Shown here: positions 19,729 through 28,645 of the stretch, one piece after another | Position numbering within the stretch: the first letter of the stretch is position 1 | Layout of the letters: every line of letters starts with the position of its first letter | Assembly (NCBI GenBank): GCA_016710935.1 | Contig: JADJTY010000005.1 | Location: 62,001-126,000, forward strand | Direction of reading: 5' to 3' | Length of the DNA stretch: 64,000 bases | From: Chitinophagaceae bacterium | GTDB lineage: Bacteria; Bacteroidota; Bacteroidia; Chitinophagales; Chitinophagaceae | The notes under the pieces: generated by a model | Seen by the model: only the letters and a program-made list of their open reading frames with translations | Told to the model about the DNA's origin: nothing | Database searches by the model: none | Made by a program: the position numbers and the translations under genes

Positions 19729-20604
19729 ATGGCTGTTTTAGTTAATAAAGATTCCAAAATCATTGTACAGGGTTTTACCGGTACCGAAGGCACTTTTCAT
19801 GCTACACAAATGATCGAATACGGCACCAATGTGGTAGGTGGTGTTACGCCAGGTAAAGGCGGCACGGCACACCTGGACAAACCCGTTTTTAATACCGTGG
19901 CCGATGCGGTTAAAGCAACCGGCGCTGATGTGAGCATCATTTTTGTACCGCCTGCTTTTGCGGCCGATGCCATTATGGAAGCTGCCGATGCGGGAATTGA
20001 CCTGGTGGTTTGTATCACCGAAGGTATTCCGGTGCAGGATATGGTGAAAGTTAAAAATTACCTGGCCGGCAAAGACACAAGACTGGTTGGGCCCAATTGT
20101 CCAGGTGTTATCACTGCCGACGAGTGTAAAGTGGGTATTATGCCCGGCTTTATTTTTAAGAAAGGCAGAATTGGTATCATTTCAAAATCGGGTACGCTTA
20201 CTTACGAAGCTGCCGACCAGGTTGCCAAAGCTGGACTGGGAATTTCTACGGCAATTGGTATTGGTGGCGATCCTATTATAGGCACTACAACCAAAGAAGC
20301 GGTTGAATTATTTATGAATGACCCTGAAACCGATGCCATAGTAATGATCGGTGAAATTGGTGGCGGTATGGAAGCAGAAGCTGCTAACTATATAAAAAGC
20401 ACCGGCAATAAAAAACCAGTTGTTGGTTTTATTGCCGGGCAAACAGCCCCTCCCGGCCGCCGTATGGGTCATGCGGGAGCTATCGTTGGCGGTGCCGATG
20501 ATACCGCTGCTGCCAAAATGAAAATTATGGCCGAGTGCGGCATTCATGTGGTAGCCAGCCCCGCCGATATTGGTAAAACAATGGCTGAAGTGATGAAGAA
20601 GTAA
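19729..20604 (+). CDS. sucD: Succinyl-CoA ligase alpha subunit
   Basis: A 291-residue alpha subunit of the TCA-cycle enzyme that makes ATP or GTP from succinyl-CoA. The N-terminal CoA-binding Rossmann domain is VQGFTGTEGTFHATQMIEYG, and the phosphohistidine lies in FIAGQTAPPGRRMGHAGAIVGG. The beta subunit gene sucC is not adjacent, which is common in this phylum. A strong intrinsic terminator follows. Confidence 0.96.
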   Translation: MAVLVNKDSKIIVQGFTGTEGTFHATQMIEYGTNVVGGVTPGKGGTAHLDKPVFNTVADAVKATGADVSIIFVPPAFAADAIMEAADAGIDLVVCITEGIPVQDMVKVKNYLAGKDTRLVGPNCPGVITADECKVGIMPGFIFKKGRIGIISKSGTLTYEAADQVAKAGLGISTAIGIGGDPIIGTTTKEAVELFMNDPETDAIVMIGEIGGGMEAEAANYIKSTGNKKPVVGFIAGQTAPPGRRMGHAGAIVGGADDTAAAKMKIMAECGIHVVASPADIGKTMAEVMKK

Positions 20605-20625
20605 TTGCTTAAAATATTTTTATTG

Positions 20626-20655
20626 ATCCCCTGATAAATATCAGGGGATTTTTTT
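20626..20655 (+). terminator. Rho-independent terminator of sucD
   Basis: ATCCCCTGATA and TATCAGGGGAT form a perfect 11-base-pair stem with a two-base loop and run into seven T residues. Confidence 0.9.
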
Positions 20656-20705
20656 GCCGGTAATTAATGTAAAGCCGGTGCTTCCATTTTACGCCCCATA
20701 CTACG

Positions 20706-20754
20706 CCCCTCCTCCTGAGCGAAGTCGAAGGATGGAGAGGGATTAAGGGTGAGG
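20706..20754. repeat. Composite repeat: GGAGAGGG-type palindrome carrying a TGAGCGAAGTCGAAGGA element
   Basis: The outer part matches the CCCTC...GGAGAGGG...GGGTGAGG repeat seen at 26318-26355. The position of its loop is occupied by TGAGCGAAGTCGAAGGA, which also occurs alone at 48789-48811 with one change. A second nested example lies at 28717-28767. Confidence 0.65.
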
Positions 20755-20755
20755 T

Positions 20756-20782
20756 GAAAAAAACCGGGGCTTTCGCCCCGGT
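20756..20782 (-). terminator. Rho-independent terminator of the DUF4476 gene
   Basis: Read on the minus strand, ACCGGGGC-GAAA-GCCCCGGT forms an eight-base-pair stem with a GAAA tetraloop followed by a run of T. It lies 50 bases beyond the stop codon of the gene at 20832-21542. Confidence 0.85.
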
Positions 20783-20831
20783 GCGCCTGCGCCACGCAGG
20801 CCTAAAGTATAGCCATGAAAGTTTAATCTTT

Positions 20832-21542
20832 TTATTTACGATTTTTTATATAATCCATCAATGCATCTTTACTATTGCTGAAAGAGAACGCATCATTTAT
20901 TAAAAAATAATTACCCTTATCTACAGTATAGTCATAAGCATACTTAGCAATATCAAGCCTGCTGTTTTCAAAGCTAAAAAGCAGTACCAGTTCCTTTACC
21001 TGTGCAGTGGTAAAATAATTGGTAGCAATAAACTGCTTCGCAACTTTCAGCCTTGTATTATCAAAAGACTCGTTACCGATTGATTGCTTTAATTGCTGAA
21101 AAGCATTGTTGTCCATCGCTCTTCTGCTGCCCCTGTCATAATACTGATCATTATTATCTACACCCCAGTCATCGTCATCATCATTGTAACCACCGCTTAT
21201 TACTTGTTCATCAACAAAAGCTTTGCCAAAACGGTTGATGGTAATATCAACATGGTACTGTGGTTTTACAAAAAGATTATTGCTGTACACCAGTTGATAA
21301 CCGTTGCTTCGGTTATTACCGTTGTACCGGTTACGCTCGTTGCTGGCACGGAATATTTTAACTGAATGATTGCCGTTCTTTAAATTGCTGATCACAATAT
21401 CACGGCCGTTTGATGTGTACCTGATTCCATCAACCATCACCCGAATATCTGCATTGCCGCTGGCAGAGATACTGAGTTTTGACTGGGCAAATAAAATGGC
21501 TGAAAAGAATAACGCTGTTAAAAGTGTAGATGTTTTTTTCAT
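20832..21542 (-). CDS. Secreted DUF4476-domain protein
   Basis: A 236-residue exported protein. The signal peptide is MKKTSTLLTALFFSAILFAQ. Residues 20-110 form a beta-rich domain (ISASGNADIRVMVDGIRY...GNHSVKIFRA), residues 115-140 are an acidic asparagine/aspartate linker, and residues 145-236 match the DUF4476 helical repeat (FQQLKQSIGNESFDNTRLK...DYIKNRK). The function of DUF4476 is not known. It is transcribed alone, convergent with sucD. Confidence 0.88.
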   Translation of the reverse strand: MKKTSTLLTALFFSAILFAQSKLSISASGNADIRVMVDGIRYTSNGRDIVISNLKNGNHSVKIFRASNERNRYNGNNRSNGYQLVYSNNLFVKPQYHVDITINRFGKAFVDEQVISGGYNDDDDDWGVDNNDQYYDRGSRRAMDNNAFQQLKQSIGNESFDNTRLKVAKQFIATNYFTTAQVKELVLLFSFENSRLDIAKYAYDYTVDKGNYFLINDAFSFSNSKDALMDYIKNRK

Positions 21543-21746
21543 GCTGTTTAGGTTTTATAACAATATAAATTCAAATGTTGTGCCGTTTTATAAAAATATA
21601 ACTATAATGAAAAGTTAAAGAAAAAAGTTAAACCAGAATTGTGCAAACCCCCTTATAATTTCATCTAACTGGCTAATAAGATGATTTTAATGGGTCAACT
21701 GCAACAGCTGACTGACAAATTGTATCTTGTATATAAATACCCGATT

Positions 21747-24491
21747 ATGTTTATACAAAAATTATTGCTGGTTATTTTTTTGTTAACCGGTACTTCATCA
21801 ACTAATATGGCGCAGACAAAAAATGATTACGATAAAAACTGGAAAAAGGTGGAAGCCTTTGAAAAGAAAGGCCTAACCAAATCGGCATTGCAGGAAGTAC
21901 TGGTAATTTACAACCTGGCCATTAAAGATGGCAATGATGCCCAACAGATAAAAAGTTGTATGTACCAGATCAGGTACCGAAACATGGTTGAAGAAGACAG
22001 TCAGGAGAATAATATTTTTTTTACAGATACCCTGATAGCAAAAGCAAAAGGTCCGGCAAAAAATATGTTGCAAAGCATGTATGCCGAAATGTTCTGGCAA
22101 TACCTGCAAAACAACCGCTGGAAATTTTATAACCGAACCAAACTCACCGAAGAAAAAAGCAAAGACATTACCACCTGGAGTATAGATAAATTCTATGCTA
22201 CCATCACTACATTATACAAAGCCTCTTTACAGAATGATGCCCTTTTAAAAAACACCAAATTAGATGGGCTTGATGCCATCATCATTAAGGGAGAAAACAC
22301 AAGGCAGCTGCGCCCAACCCTGTACGATTTTTTAACGCACCGGGCACTGGAGTTTTTTATGAATGATGAAGACGGAGTTATCAAACCGGCTTACCAGTTT
22401 AAGATTGATGATACTGTCGCTTTAGCCAGGGCAGAAGATTTTAGTAAAGCTTCTTTTAAAACAAAAGACACGGCTTCCATCCAGCACAGAGCATTGCTGC
22501 TGTTGCAGGAATTGATAAAATTTCATTTGACAGATGCCAACCCCGACGCATTGATTGATGCAGACCTGATACGGTTAAACTTTGTAAACAGCAATGCAGT
22601 GATAGAAGGCAAAGGAAAACTGTATGAAGAAGCATTACTTGCCGTTGAACAAAAATATCCCAACAACCCGGCCATTGCACAGGCTATGTTTTTACGTGGC
22701 AATATTTATTTGCAACGCGGACAACAATATGAAGCACTTACAAAAACTGAAAACCAGTACGAAATAAAAAGGGCCCGGGAATTATTTGAAACAGCTTATG
22801 CCCGGTTTCCGAAGTCAGAAGGCGGTATTAATGCAAAAAATGCAATTGGGCAAATAAACCAGCCTTCATTGAATATTGAAACAGAGAAAGTGAATGTGCC
22901 GCTGCAACCTTTCCGCAGCCTGGTTAAATACAAAAACATTAAAACGCTTTACCTGCGTGTAATAAAAACCAGCAGGGAAGAAATAAAAAGTATCGACAGA
23001 AGGGACTATGAAAAAACATGGGAATTTTATTCAACCATGAAACCTGTAAAAAGCTGGAGCATTAACCTGCCCGATCTGCAGGACTACCAGGAACATACCA
23101 CTGAAATAAAAATTGATGGCCTTGCCAACGGTACCTATTTTATCCTGGCAAGTATTGACCCCAATTTTTCAGTAAAGAAAAATATGCTTGCAAAGCAACA
23201 GACTTATGTAAGCAACATCAGCTACATACATACCAATGCTAACGATTATTATGTGCTTGACCGGGATAATGGCCAGCCGCTTGCCAATGCAGCCGTGCAA
23301 GTCTGGGAATCAAAATATAATTACAACACCAGTAAATATGAAGAGGATAAACTGGAAAAATATACAACTGATAAAAATGGGTTTTTCAAACTGAAAGTAA
23401 GCAAGGATTACCGTAATTTTTTATTGCAGGTTACACATGGGGCTGATGAATTATTCATGGATGAAAATCATTCCAGCTATAATTACAACAGTTATACACC
23501 TCAAACTGAAAAGCTGACATTTTTATTTACTGACCGTTCTATATACCGCCCCGGACAAACAATGTATTTTAAAGGTATTGTTACTTTAAAAGAAAAAGAA
23601 GCTTCAAAAAGCGGTGTAGTGCCGGGTTTTAAAACCACCATACAGTTAAAAGATGCCAACGGGCAAAAATCGGCCGAGCTGGTTGTTACAACCAACGAAT
23701 TTGGCAGTTACAAAGGTTCATTCAAACTGCCCGAAGGTGTTATGAATGGGAACTTCAGCCTCTATGATACGGCCACTAAATCTTACGTAAGCTTTAGTGT
23801 AGAAGAATACAAACGACCCAAATTCTTTACTGAAATACAAAAACCAAAAGGCACGTACCGGGTTAACGACAGTATTGAAGTTACCGGTACTGCAAAAGCA
23901 TACGCCGGCAATAATGTAGATGGTGCCAAAGTAAGTTACCGGGTGGTACGCAAAGTGCGTTATCCGATCTGGTGGGGATGGGGTGGTTATTACAGGGGGG
24001 TTCCGCAAGGAAATAATGAAGAAATGGAGATCACCAACGGCGAAACCAAAACCGATGCTAAAGGTGAATTCAAAATAAAATTCAAAGCCATACCCGATGA
24101 GTCGGTTGATAAAAAAAGTCAGCCAACTTTTTATTACGAAGTAAGTGCTGATATAACCGACATTAACGGCGAAACCCGGAGCGGCAATACTTCGGTTGCT
24201 GTGGCTTACCAGATGTTGCAGCTGGATATTAACATTCCGGAAACGATGCCGGCCGACAGCCTGAAAAACTTAAACATCTCCACTACCAACCTGAACGATA
24301 TTTTTGAAAAAGCAAACGTAAATGTTACGATCACCAAAGTAATATCGCCCACAAAAATTTACCGGGAAAGGTATTGGGAAATGCCCAATCAGTTTATGAT
24401 GAGCAGGAATGAATACGAAGGATATTTCCCTTATGATATTTATAAAGATGAAGACCAGCAGAGTAAATGGCCGCTTGGGAGAAAGTTTTAG
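21747..24491 (+). CDS. Alpha-2-macroglobulin-family protein 2, N-terminal part (frameshifted)
   Basis: This is the first 40% of a macroglobulin of about 2,055 residues. The ATG at 21747 is chosen because it gives a signal peptide (MFIQKLLLVIFLLTGTSSTNMAQ); an in-frame ATG at 21681 would add 22 unlikely residues. Visible are an N-terminal helical region, a carboxypeptidase-regulatory-like insert (DRDNGQPLANAAVQVWE), and the MG2 signature YRPGQTMYFKG near residue 600. The frame ends at a TAG at 24489 directly after KWPLGRKF. Adding one G to the GGG at 24477-24479 continues it as KWPLGEKVLDKTD into the next entry. It has no lipobox, unlike macroglobulin 1. Confidence 0.88.
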   Translation: MFIQKLLLVIFLLTGTSSTNMAQTKNDYDKNWKKVEAFEKKGLTKSALQEVLVIYNLAIKDGNDAQQIKSCMYQIRYRNMVEEDSQENNIFFTDTLIAKAKGPAKNMLQSMYAEMFWQYLQNNRWKFYNRTKLTEEKSKDITTWSIDKFYATITTLYKASLQNDALLKNTKLDGLDAIIIKGENTRQLRPTLYDFLTHRALEFFMNDEDGVIKPAYQFKIDDTVALARAEDFSKASFKTKDTASIQHRALLLLQELIKFHLTDANPDALIDADLIRLNFVNSNAVIEGKGKLYEEALLAVEQKYPNNPAIAQAMFLRGNIYLQRGQQYEALTKTENQYEIKRARELFETAYARFPKSEGGINAKNAIGQINQPSLNIETEKVNVPLQPFRSLVKYKNIKTLYLRVIKTSREEIKSIDRRDYEKTWEFYSTMKPVKSWSINLPDLQDYQEHTTEIKIDGLANGTYFILASIDPNFSVKKNMLAKQQTYVSNISYIHTNANDYYVLDRDNGQPLANAAVQVWESKYNYNTSKYEEDKLEKYTTDKNGFFKLKVSKDYRNFLLQVTHGADELFMDENHSSYNYNSYTPQTEKLTFLFTDRSIYRPGQTMYFKGIVTLKEKEASKSGVVPGFKTTIQLKDANGQKSAELVVTTNEFGSYKGSFKLPEGVMNGNFSLYDTATKSYVSFSVEEYKRPKFFTEIQKPKGTYRVNDSIEVTGTAKAYAGNNVDGAKVSYRVVRKVRYPIWWGWGGYYRGVPQGNNEEMEITNGETKTDAKGEFKIKFKAIPDESVDKKSQPTFYYEVSADITDINGETRSGNTSVAVAYQMLQLDINIPETMPADSLKNLNISTTNLNDIFEKANVNVTITKVISPTKIYRERYWEMPNQFMMSRNEYEGYFPYDIYKDEDQQSKWPLGRKF

Positions 24492-27400
24492 ATAAAACGG
24501 ACAGCACAAAGGAAAATGGGCAATGGGCAATGGGCAATGGGCAAATTGAAAAGGGCTGGTATAAAATCATTGCAACAACAAAAGATAAATATGGTGAATT
24601 GGTTAAAGCAGAAAAATATATTCAGCTAACCAATAGCGCAGCCAATGAAAAAATATATGATGCGGTAAAGCTTGATGTAATAAAAGGAAATGCAGAACCC
24701 GGGGAAGAAATTAAATACAACATCGCCACTGGTTTTGACAATATCTGGCTCATCCATTCCTTAAGCAAAATGGATAAGACCAATACTTTAACTTACAAAA
24801 CCATTACCAATTCTCAGTCTGCGACATCTGCGATATCTGCGGGAGAACAGGACCGTGGCGGCATGGCCATGAGTTACGCTTTTGTAAAACATAACCGTGT
24901 TTACAAAGGCAACCAGTCTTTCAGCATTCCGTGGAGCAATAAAGATTTGAAGATCAGTTATGAAACCTTCCGTGATAAATTATTACCCGGCGCCAATGAA
25001 AAATGGAAAGTAAAAATTACCGGTAATAAAGGAGAAAAGATTGCTGCTGAAATGCTGGCTGGCATGTATGATGCAAGTCTTGACCAGTTTAAGGGACATA
25101 GCTGGCTCAGGCCAAATATATGGCCGGGATTGTACAATACCATTTACTGGAACATAAATGGATTTGCAAAAGTAAGCTCGGAAGAATTCAACAGAAGGGA
25201 GTATGAATATTTAGCTGCTCCTGCTAAATCTTACGACCGGCTTTTAACTTCTTCTGATTATTATAATAGAGATAGATATAGTGAATTTTCGAAATTAGGT
25301 GCTGAAAAAGAGATTAGAGTAAGAGGTGTTTCTGCTGGTGCCCCGCCACCACCGCCTGCTCCTGGAGAAATAAATCAGGTAAAATTTACTCCTCCAAAAA
25401 TTGTTAAGGATGAAGAAGTAATAGCTGAGGATAAGATTGCTGATTCCGTAAAAAACAACGAACAAAGAACAACGGACAACAACTCTGTTCAAGTCCGCAA
25501 AAACTTCAACGAAACCGCATTCTTCTTTCCTGATCTGAAAACAGATGCTGAAGGTAATATTGAATTTTCTTTTACCATACCCGAGGCCTTAACCAAATGG
25601 AAGCTGATGACACTGGCGCATACCAAAGATGTGGCAACTGGTTATAGTGAAAAAACAACAGTAACCCAAAAGCCATTGATGGTGCAGCCCAATGCGCCAA
25701 GATTTATGAGAGAGGGAGATAATATGGAGTTCAGCGCAAAAATTGTAAACCTTAGTGAGAAAGAAGTAACCGGCATTGCAACGCTTGAATTACTGGATGC
25801 AGCCACCAACAAACCGGTTGATGGCTGGTTTAAGAATGTTTTTCCATACCAGTATTTTACAGTAGCAGCAGGGCAAAGCCAGGCGGTAAAATTCCCGATG
25901 GAAATACCTTTTAATTTTAACAGTGCAATGACGTACAGGATCGTTGCCAAAGCCGAAGAATTTTCTGATGGAGAGGAAATGGCCATTCCTGTTTTAACCA
26001 ACCGCATGCTGGTTACAGAAAGTCTTCCGCTAAATATTCGTAATCAAACCACAAAGACTTTTAAGTTTGATAAATTACTTAACTCCTCCCCCCTCGGGGG
26101 AGGCCGGGAGGGGGCCAGTACAACTATCACCAATCATGCGCTTACAGTTGAATACACCAGCAACCCGGCCTGGTATGCGGTACAGGCACTCCCCTATTTA
26201 ATGGAGTATCCTTACGAATGTGCCGAGCAAACTTTCAACCGGTATTATGCAAATACATTAGCAAGCTATATCAGCCGCTCAATGCCAAAAATTAAAGCAG
26301 TATTTGAAAAATGGAAAGCTCCCTCTCCTTTGGAGAGGGCGGGGGGTGAGGCCCCTGCTTTACTTTCTAACCTGCAAAAAAATGAAGAATTAAAATCAGC
26401 ATTATTACAGGAAACTCCCTGGGTGCTTGAAGCCCAAAATGAAGCACAGCAAAAGAAAAATATTGCCCTGCTGTTTGATATGGTACGTATGAGTGCAGAA
26501 CAGAACAAAGCATTTAACAAACTGAAAGAAATGCAAAGCAGCAATGGTGGTTTTGTATGGTTTAAGGGAGGAAGGGATGACCGCTACATGACGCAGTACA
26601 TTGCAACCGGTATCGGACATCTAAGAAAACTGAATGCGTTGACCGGCGATAATTATCAAACCATTAAAACGATTGTTGATAAAGCCGTTCCTTATCTTGA
26701 TAAGAAAATAAAAGAAGATTACGATAACTTAATTAAATACAAAGCAAAACTAAACAGCAACAATTTAAGCAGCATCCATATCCAATATTTATACCTGCGC
26801 AGTTTCTTCCCCGAATATAAGGTTGCTGTAGCATCGCAAACCGCTTATAATTATTACAGCGGACAGGCAAAAAAATACTGGCTCAGCAACAGCAAATACA
26901 TGCAGGCTATGATCGCACTGGCTTTGCACCGCAGCAATGATGCAGCCACACCCAAAGCCATCATCAGATCCTTAAAAGAAAATGCCATCAACAAGGAAGA
27001 AATGGGCATGTATTGGAAAGAATGGACAACAGGCGGCTATTACTGGCACCAGGCTCCTATTGAAAGCCAGGCGATGATGATTGAAGCTTTTATGGATATT
27101 GACAAGAACAACACAACCGTTGATGATTTAAAAACCTGGTTACTAAAACAAAAACAAACACAAAACTGGAAAACCACCAAAGCCACAGCAGAAGCTTGTT
27201 ATGCATTGCTCCTTGGCGGCAACAACTGGCTGGCAGAGGAAAAAGAAGTGACCATCAATTTAGGAAACACCGTTGTAAAAAGCACTGACGACGCAACCGA
27301 AGCCGGCACCGGTTACTTCAAAAAAAGATTTGAAGCCGAAAAAGTAAAAGCCAACATGGGCAATATCACAGTCTTCATAAACTCTGCAGACTCCAAAGTT

Positions 27401-27913
27401 CCTCCGCCAGCCGGCGGAGGCGGAGGGGGTAGTTGGGGCTCCGTTTACTGGCAATATTTCGAAGATTTGGATAAGATCACCGCTGCAGAAACACCTTTAA
27501 AACTGGTGAAAAAATTATTCATCGAAAAGAATTCAGACAAAGGCCCGGTGCTGGTTGCACTGGCAGATGGTGCACAATTAAAAGTAGGCGATAAAGTAAA
27601 AGTGCGTATTGAATTAAAAGTTGACCGTGATATGGAATACGTACACATGAAAGACATGCGTGCTGCCTGCATGGAACCAACCAATGTGCTCAGCGAATAT
27701 AAATACCAGGGCGGTCTTGGTTATTACGAAAGCACCAAAGATGCAAGCACCAATTTCTTCTTTGGATGGCTTGCCCGTGGCAGTTATGTTTTTGAGTATC
27801 CTATGTTTGTTACGCACGCGGGTAATTTCAGCAATGGCATTACCACTATACAATGCATGTATGCCCCTGAGTTTACATCACACAGTGAAGGGATTCGTGT
27901 TACTGTAGAATGA
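24467..27913 (+). CDS. Alpha-2-macroglobulin-family protein 2, C-terminal part
   Basis: The continuation of the macroglobulin above, in the shifted frame. The ATG at 24467 is an artefact of the frame and not a real start. It holds the A2M/ANA region (NETAFFFPDLKTDAEGN), the thioester-type motif YECAEQTFNRYY with its cysteine codon at 26219, the alpha-helical thioester domain, and a C-terminal receptor-binding-like domain ending HSEGIRVTVE. Six simple or palindromic repeats are inserted in frame: 24515-24542, 24818-24844, about 25454-25483, 26083-26115, 26318-26355 and 27401-27428. The last 18 codons are echoed as a relic at 28772-28828. Confidence 0.88.
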   Translation: MAAWEKVLDKTDSTKENGQWAMGNGQIEKGWYKIIATTKDKYGELVKAEKYIQLTNSAANEKIYDAVKLDVIKGNAEPGEEIKYNIATGFDNIWLIHSLSKMDKTNTLTYKTITNSQSATSAISAGEQDRGGMAMSYAFVKHNRVYKGNQSFSIPWSNKDLKISYETFRDKLLPGANEKWKVKITGNKGEKIAAEMLAGMYDASLDQFKGHSWLRPNIWPGLYNTIYWNINGFAKVSSEEFNRREYEYLAAPAKSYDRLLTSSDYYNRDRYSEFSKLGAEKEIRVRGVSAGAPPPPPAPGEINQVKFTPPKIVKDEEVIAEDKIADSVKNNEQRTTDNNSVQVRKNFNETAFFFPDLKTDAEGNIEFSFTIPEALTKWKLMTLAHTKDVATGYSEKTTVTQKPLMVQPNAPRFMREGDNMEFSAKIVNLSEKEVTGIATLELLDAATNKPVDGWFKNVFPYQYFTVAAGQSQAVKFPMEIPFNFNSAMTYRIVAKAEEFSDGEEMAIPVLTNRMLVTESLPLNIRNQTTKTFKFDKLLNSSPLGGGREGASTTITNHALTVEYTSNPAWYAVQALPYLMEYPYECAEQTFNRYYANTLASYISRSMPKIKAVFEKWKAPSPLERAGGEAPALLSNLQKNEELKSALLQETPWVLEAQNEAQQKKNIALLFDMVRMSAEQNKAFNKLKEMQSSNGGFVWFKGGRDDRYMTQYIATGIGHLRKLNALTGDNYQTIKTIVDKAVPYLDKKIKEDYDNLIKYKAKLNSNNLSSIHIQYLYLRSFFPEYKVAVASQTAYNYYSGQAKKYWLSNSKYMQAMIALALHRSNDAATPKAIIRSLKENAINKEEMGMYWKEWTTGGYYWHQAPIESQAMMIEAFMDIDKNNTTVDDLKTWLLKQKQTQNWKTTKATAEACYALLLGGNNWLAEEKEVTINLGNTVVKSTDDATEAGTGYFKKRFEAEKVKANMGNITVFINSADSKVPPPAGGGGGGSWGSVYWQYFEDLDKITAAETPLKLVKKLFIEKNSDKGPVLVALADGAQLKVGDKVKVRIELKVDRDMEYVHMKDMRAACMEPTNVLSEYKYQGGLGYYESTKDASTNFFFGWLARGSYVFEYPMFVTHAGNFSNGITTIQCMYAPEFTSHSEGIRVTVE
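24515..24542. repeat. Four perfect tandem copies of AATGGGC inside macroglobulin 2
   Basis: A heptanucleotide repeated four times inside coding sequence encodes ENGQWAMGNGQ. Loss or gain of one unit would shift the reading frame. Confidence 0.9.
26083..26115. repeat. In-frame CTCCTCCCCC/GGGGGAGG palindrome in macroglobulin 2
   Basis: An element of the same class as the intergenic repeat at 47541-47572 is translated here as NSSPLGGGREGA. It lies between the strand KTFKFDKLL and the next conserved segment TNHALTVEYTSNPAW. Confidence 0.8.
26318..26355. repeat. In-frame CCCTCTCC/GGAGAGGG palindrome in macroglobulin 2
   Basis: CCCTCTCCTTTGGAGAGGG is followed by a GGGGGGTGAGG tail. It is translated as APSPLERAGGEAPA within the thioester-domain helices. 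Related intergenic copies are at 20706-20754 and 28717-28767. Confidence 0.8.
27401..27420. repeat. In-frame CCTCCGCC/GGCGGAGG palindrome in macroglobulin 2
   Basis: A perfect eight-base-pair stem with loop AGCC, followed by more GGCGG, is translated as PPPAGGGGGGS. The same palindrome family (TCCGCCAGCTGGCGGA) sits in a tRNA-Ser relic at 62000-62015. Confidence 0.8.
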
Positions 27914-27921
27914 TGTTTCTT

Positions 27922-27954
27922 AGAGGTGACACCTTTTAAAAAGGTGTCACCTCT
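27922..27954. repeat. 33-bp perfect palindrome, left copy
   Basis: AGAGGTGACACCTTTT, one central A, then its exact complement. It starts 9 bases after the macroglobulin stop codon and could also serve as a weak terminator. Confidence 0.9.
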
Positions 27955-27993
27955 ATTTTAAAATAAAAGGTCAAGAATACTAAAACTAACAAC

Positions 27994-28635
27994 CTGGCAA
28001 ACTTTTATGAAAACGGTATTTTTCATGTTTATAACAGAACAAACAATAAAGAATTACTTTTTAAATCAGAAGAAAACAGGTTATATTTCCTAAAGCAGTT
28101 TGCAAAATATTTGTCACCTTTCTTAGATACATTTTGCTGGAACTTATTACCAAATCATTTCCATTTTCTGGTGCAGATAAAATCAATGGAAGAAATAAAA
28201 AATCACCTTCAATCATTACCAACAGTATCATTAAAGCCTATTGAAAAACAATATCTTACCAATGCTACTACCACCGAAATACTTTTAGAATTGGAATGGA
28301 AAAGATTTTTTACTTCTTACTCAATGGCATTTAACAAGCAACACAACAGAACCGGCAATTTATTTCACCGTCCATTTAAAAGAATAGAAATTGATAAAGA
28401 ATCGCATTTTACACAGGCGATCGTTTACATACATGCAAATGCTCAACGTCATAATTTGTGTAAAGATTTTGCCCTACACAAATGGACATCATGGCATAGT
28501 ATGCTGTCAAACAATCCTACCGGTTTAAAAAGAGAGGAAGTATTGGAATGGTTCGGAGGTTTAGCAAAATTTATAGAAATACACAAAAAAATGACAGAAT
28601 ATTATTACAACACAAACGTAGCTATTGAAGAGTAG
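27994..28635 (+). CDS. REP-associated tyrosine transposase (RAYT, Y1_Tnp family), start codon unclear
   Basis: About 213 residues of a single-strand HUH transposase-like protein. The N-terminal family motif FYENGIFHVYNRTNNKE, the HUH motif LLPNHFHFLVQI, the NRTGNLFHRPFKRIEI motif and the tyrosine helix AIVYIHANAQRHN are all readable in one frame. The frame opens after a stop at 27964 and has no ATG, GTG or TTG before the conserved part; CTG at 27994 is the only near-cognate choice. A TTG at 28111 would remove the N-terminal motif. Either a rare start is used, the start has decayed, or a base is missing. Such proteins mobilise REP palindromes. Confidence 0.75.
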   Translation: MANFYENGIFHVYNRTNNKELLFKSEENRLYFLKQFAKYLSPFLDTFCWNLLPNHFHFLVQIKSMEEIKNHLQSLPTVSLKPIEKQYLTNATTTEILLELEWKRFFTSYSMAFNKQHNRTGNLFHRPFKRIEIDKESHFTQAIVYIHANAQRHNLCKDFALHKWTSWHSMLSNNPTGLKREEVLEWFGGLAKFIEIHKKMTEYYYNTNVAIEE

Positions 28636-28645
28636 TATTCCTTCC

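Noticed and set aside
24460..24495. Programmed -1 ribosomal frameshift in macroglobulin 2
   Set aside because: No X XXY YYZ heptamer in the right phase and no clear downstream pseudoknot; one missing G explains the break and matches the same kind of defect in other genes.
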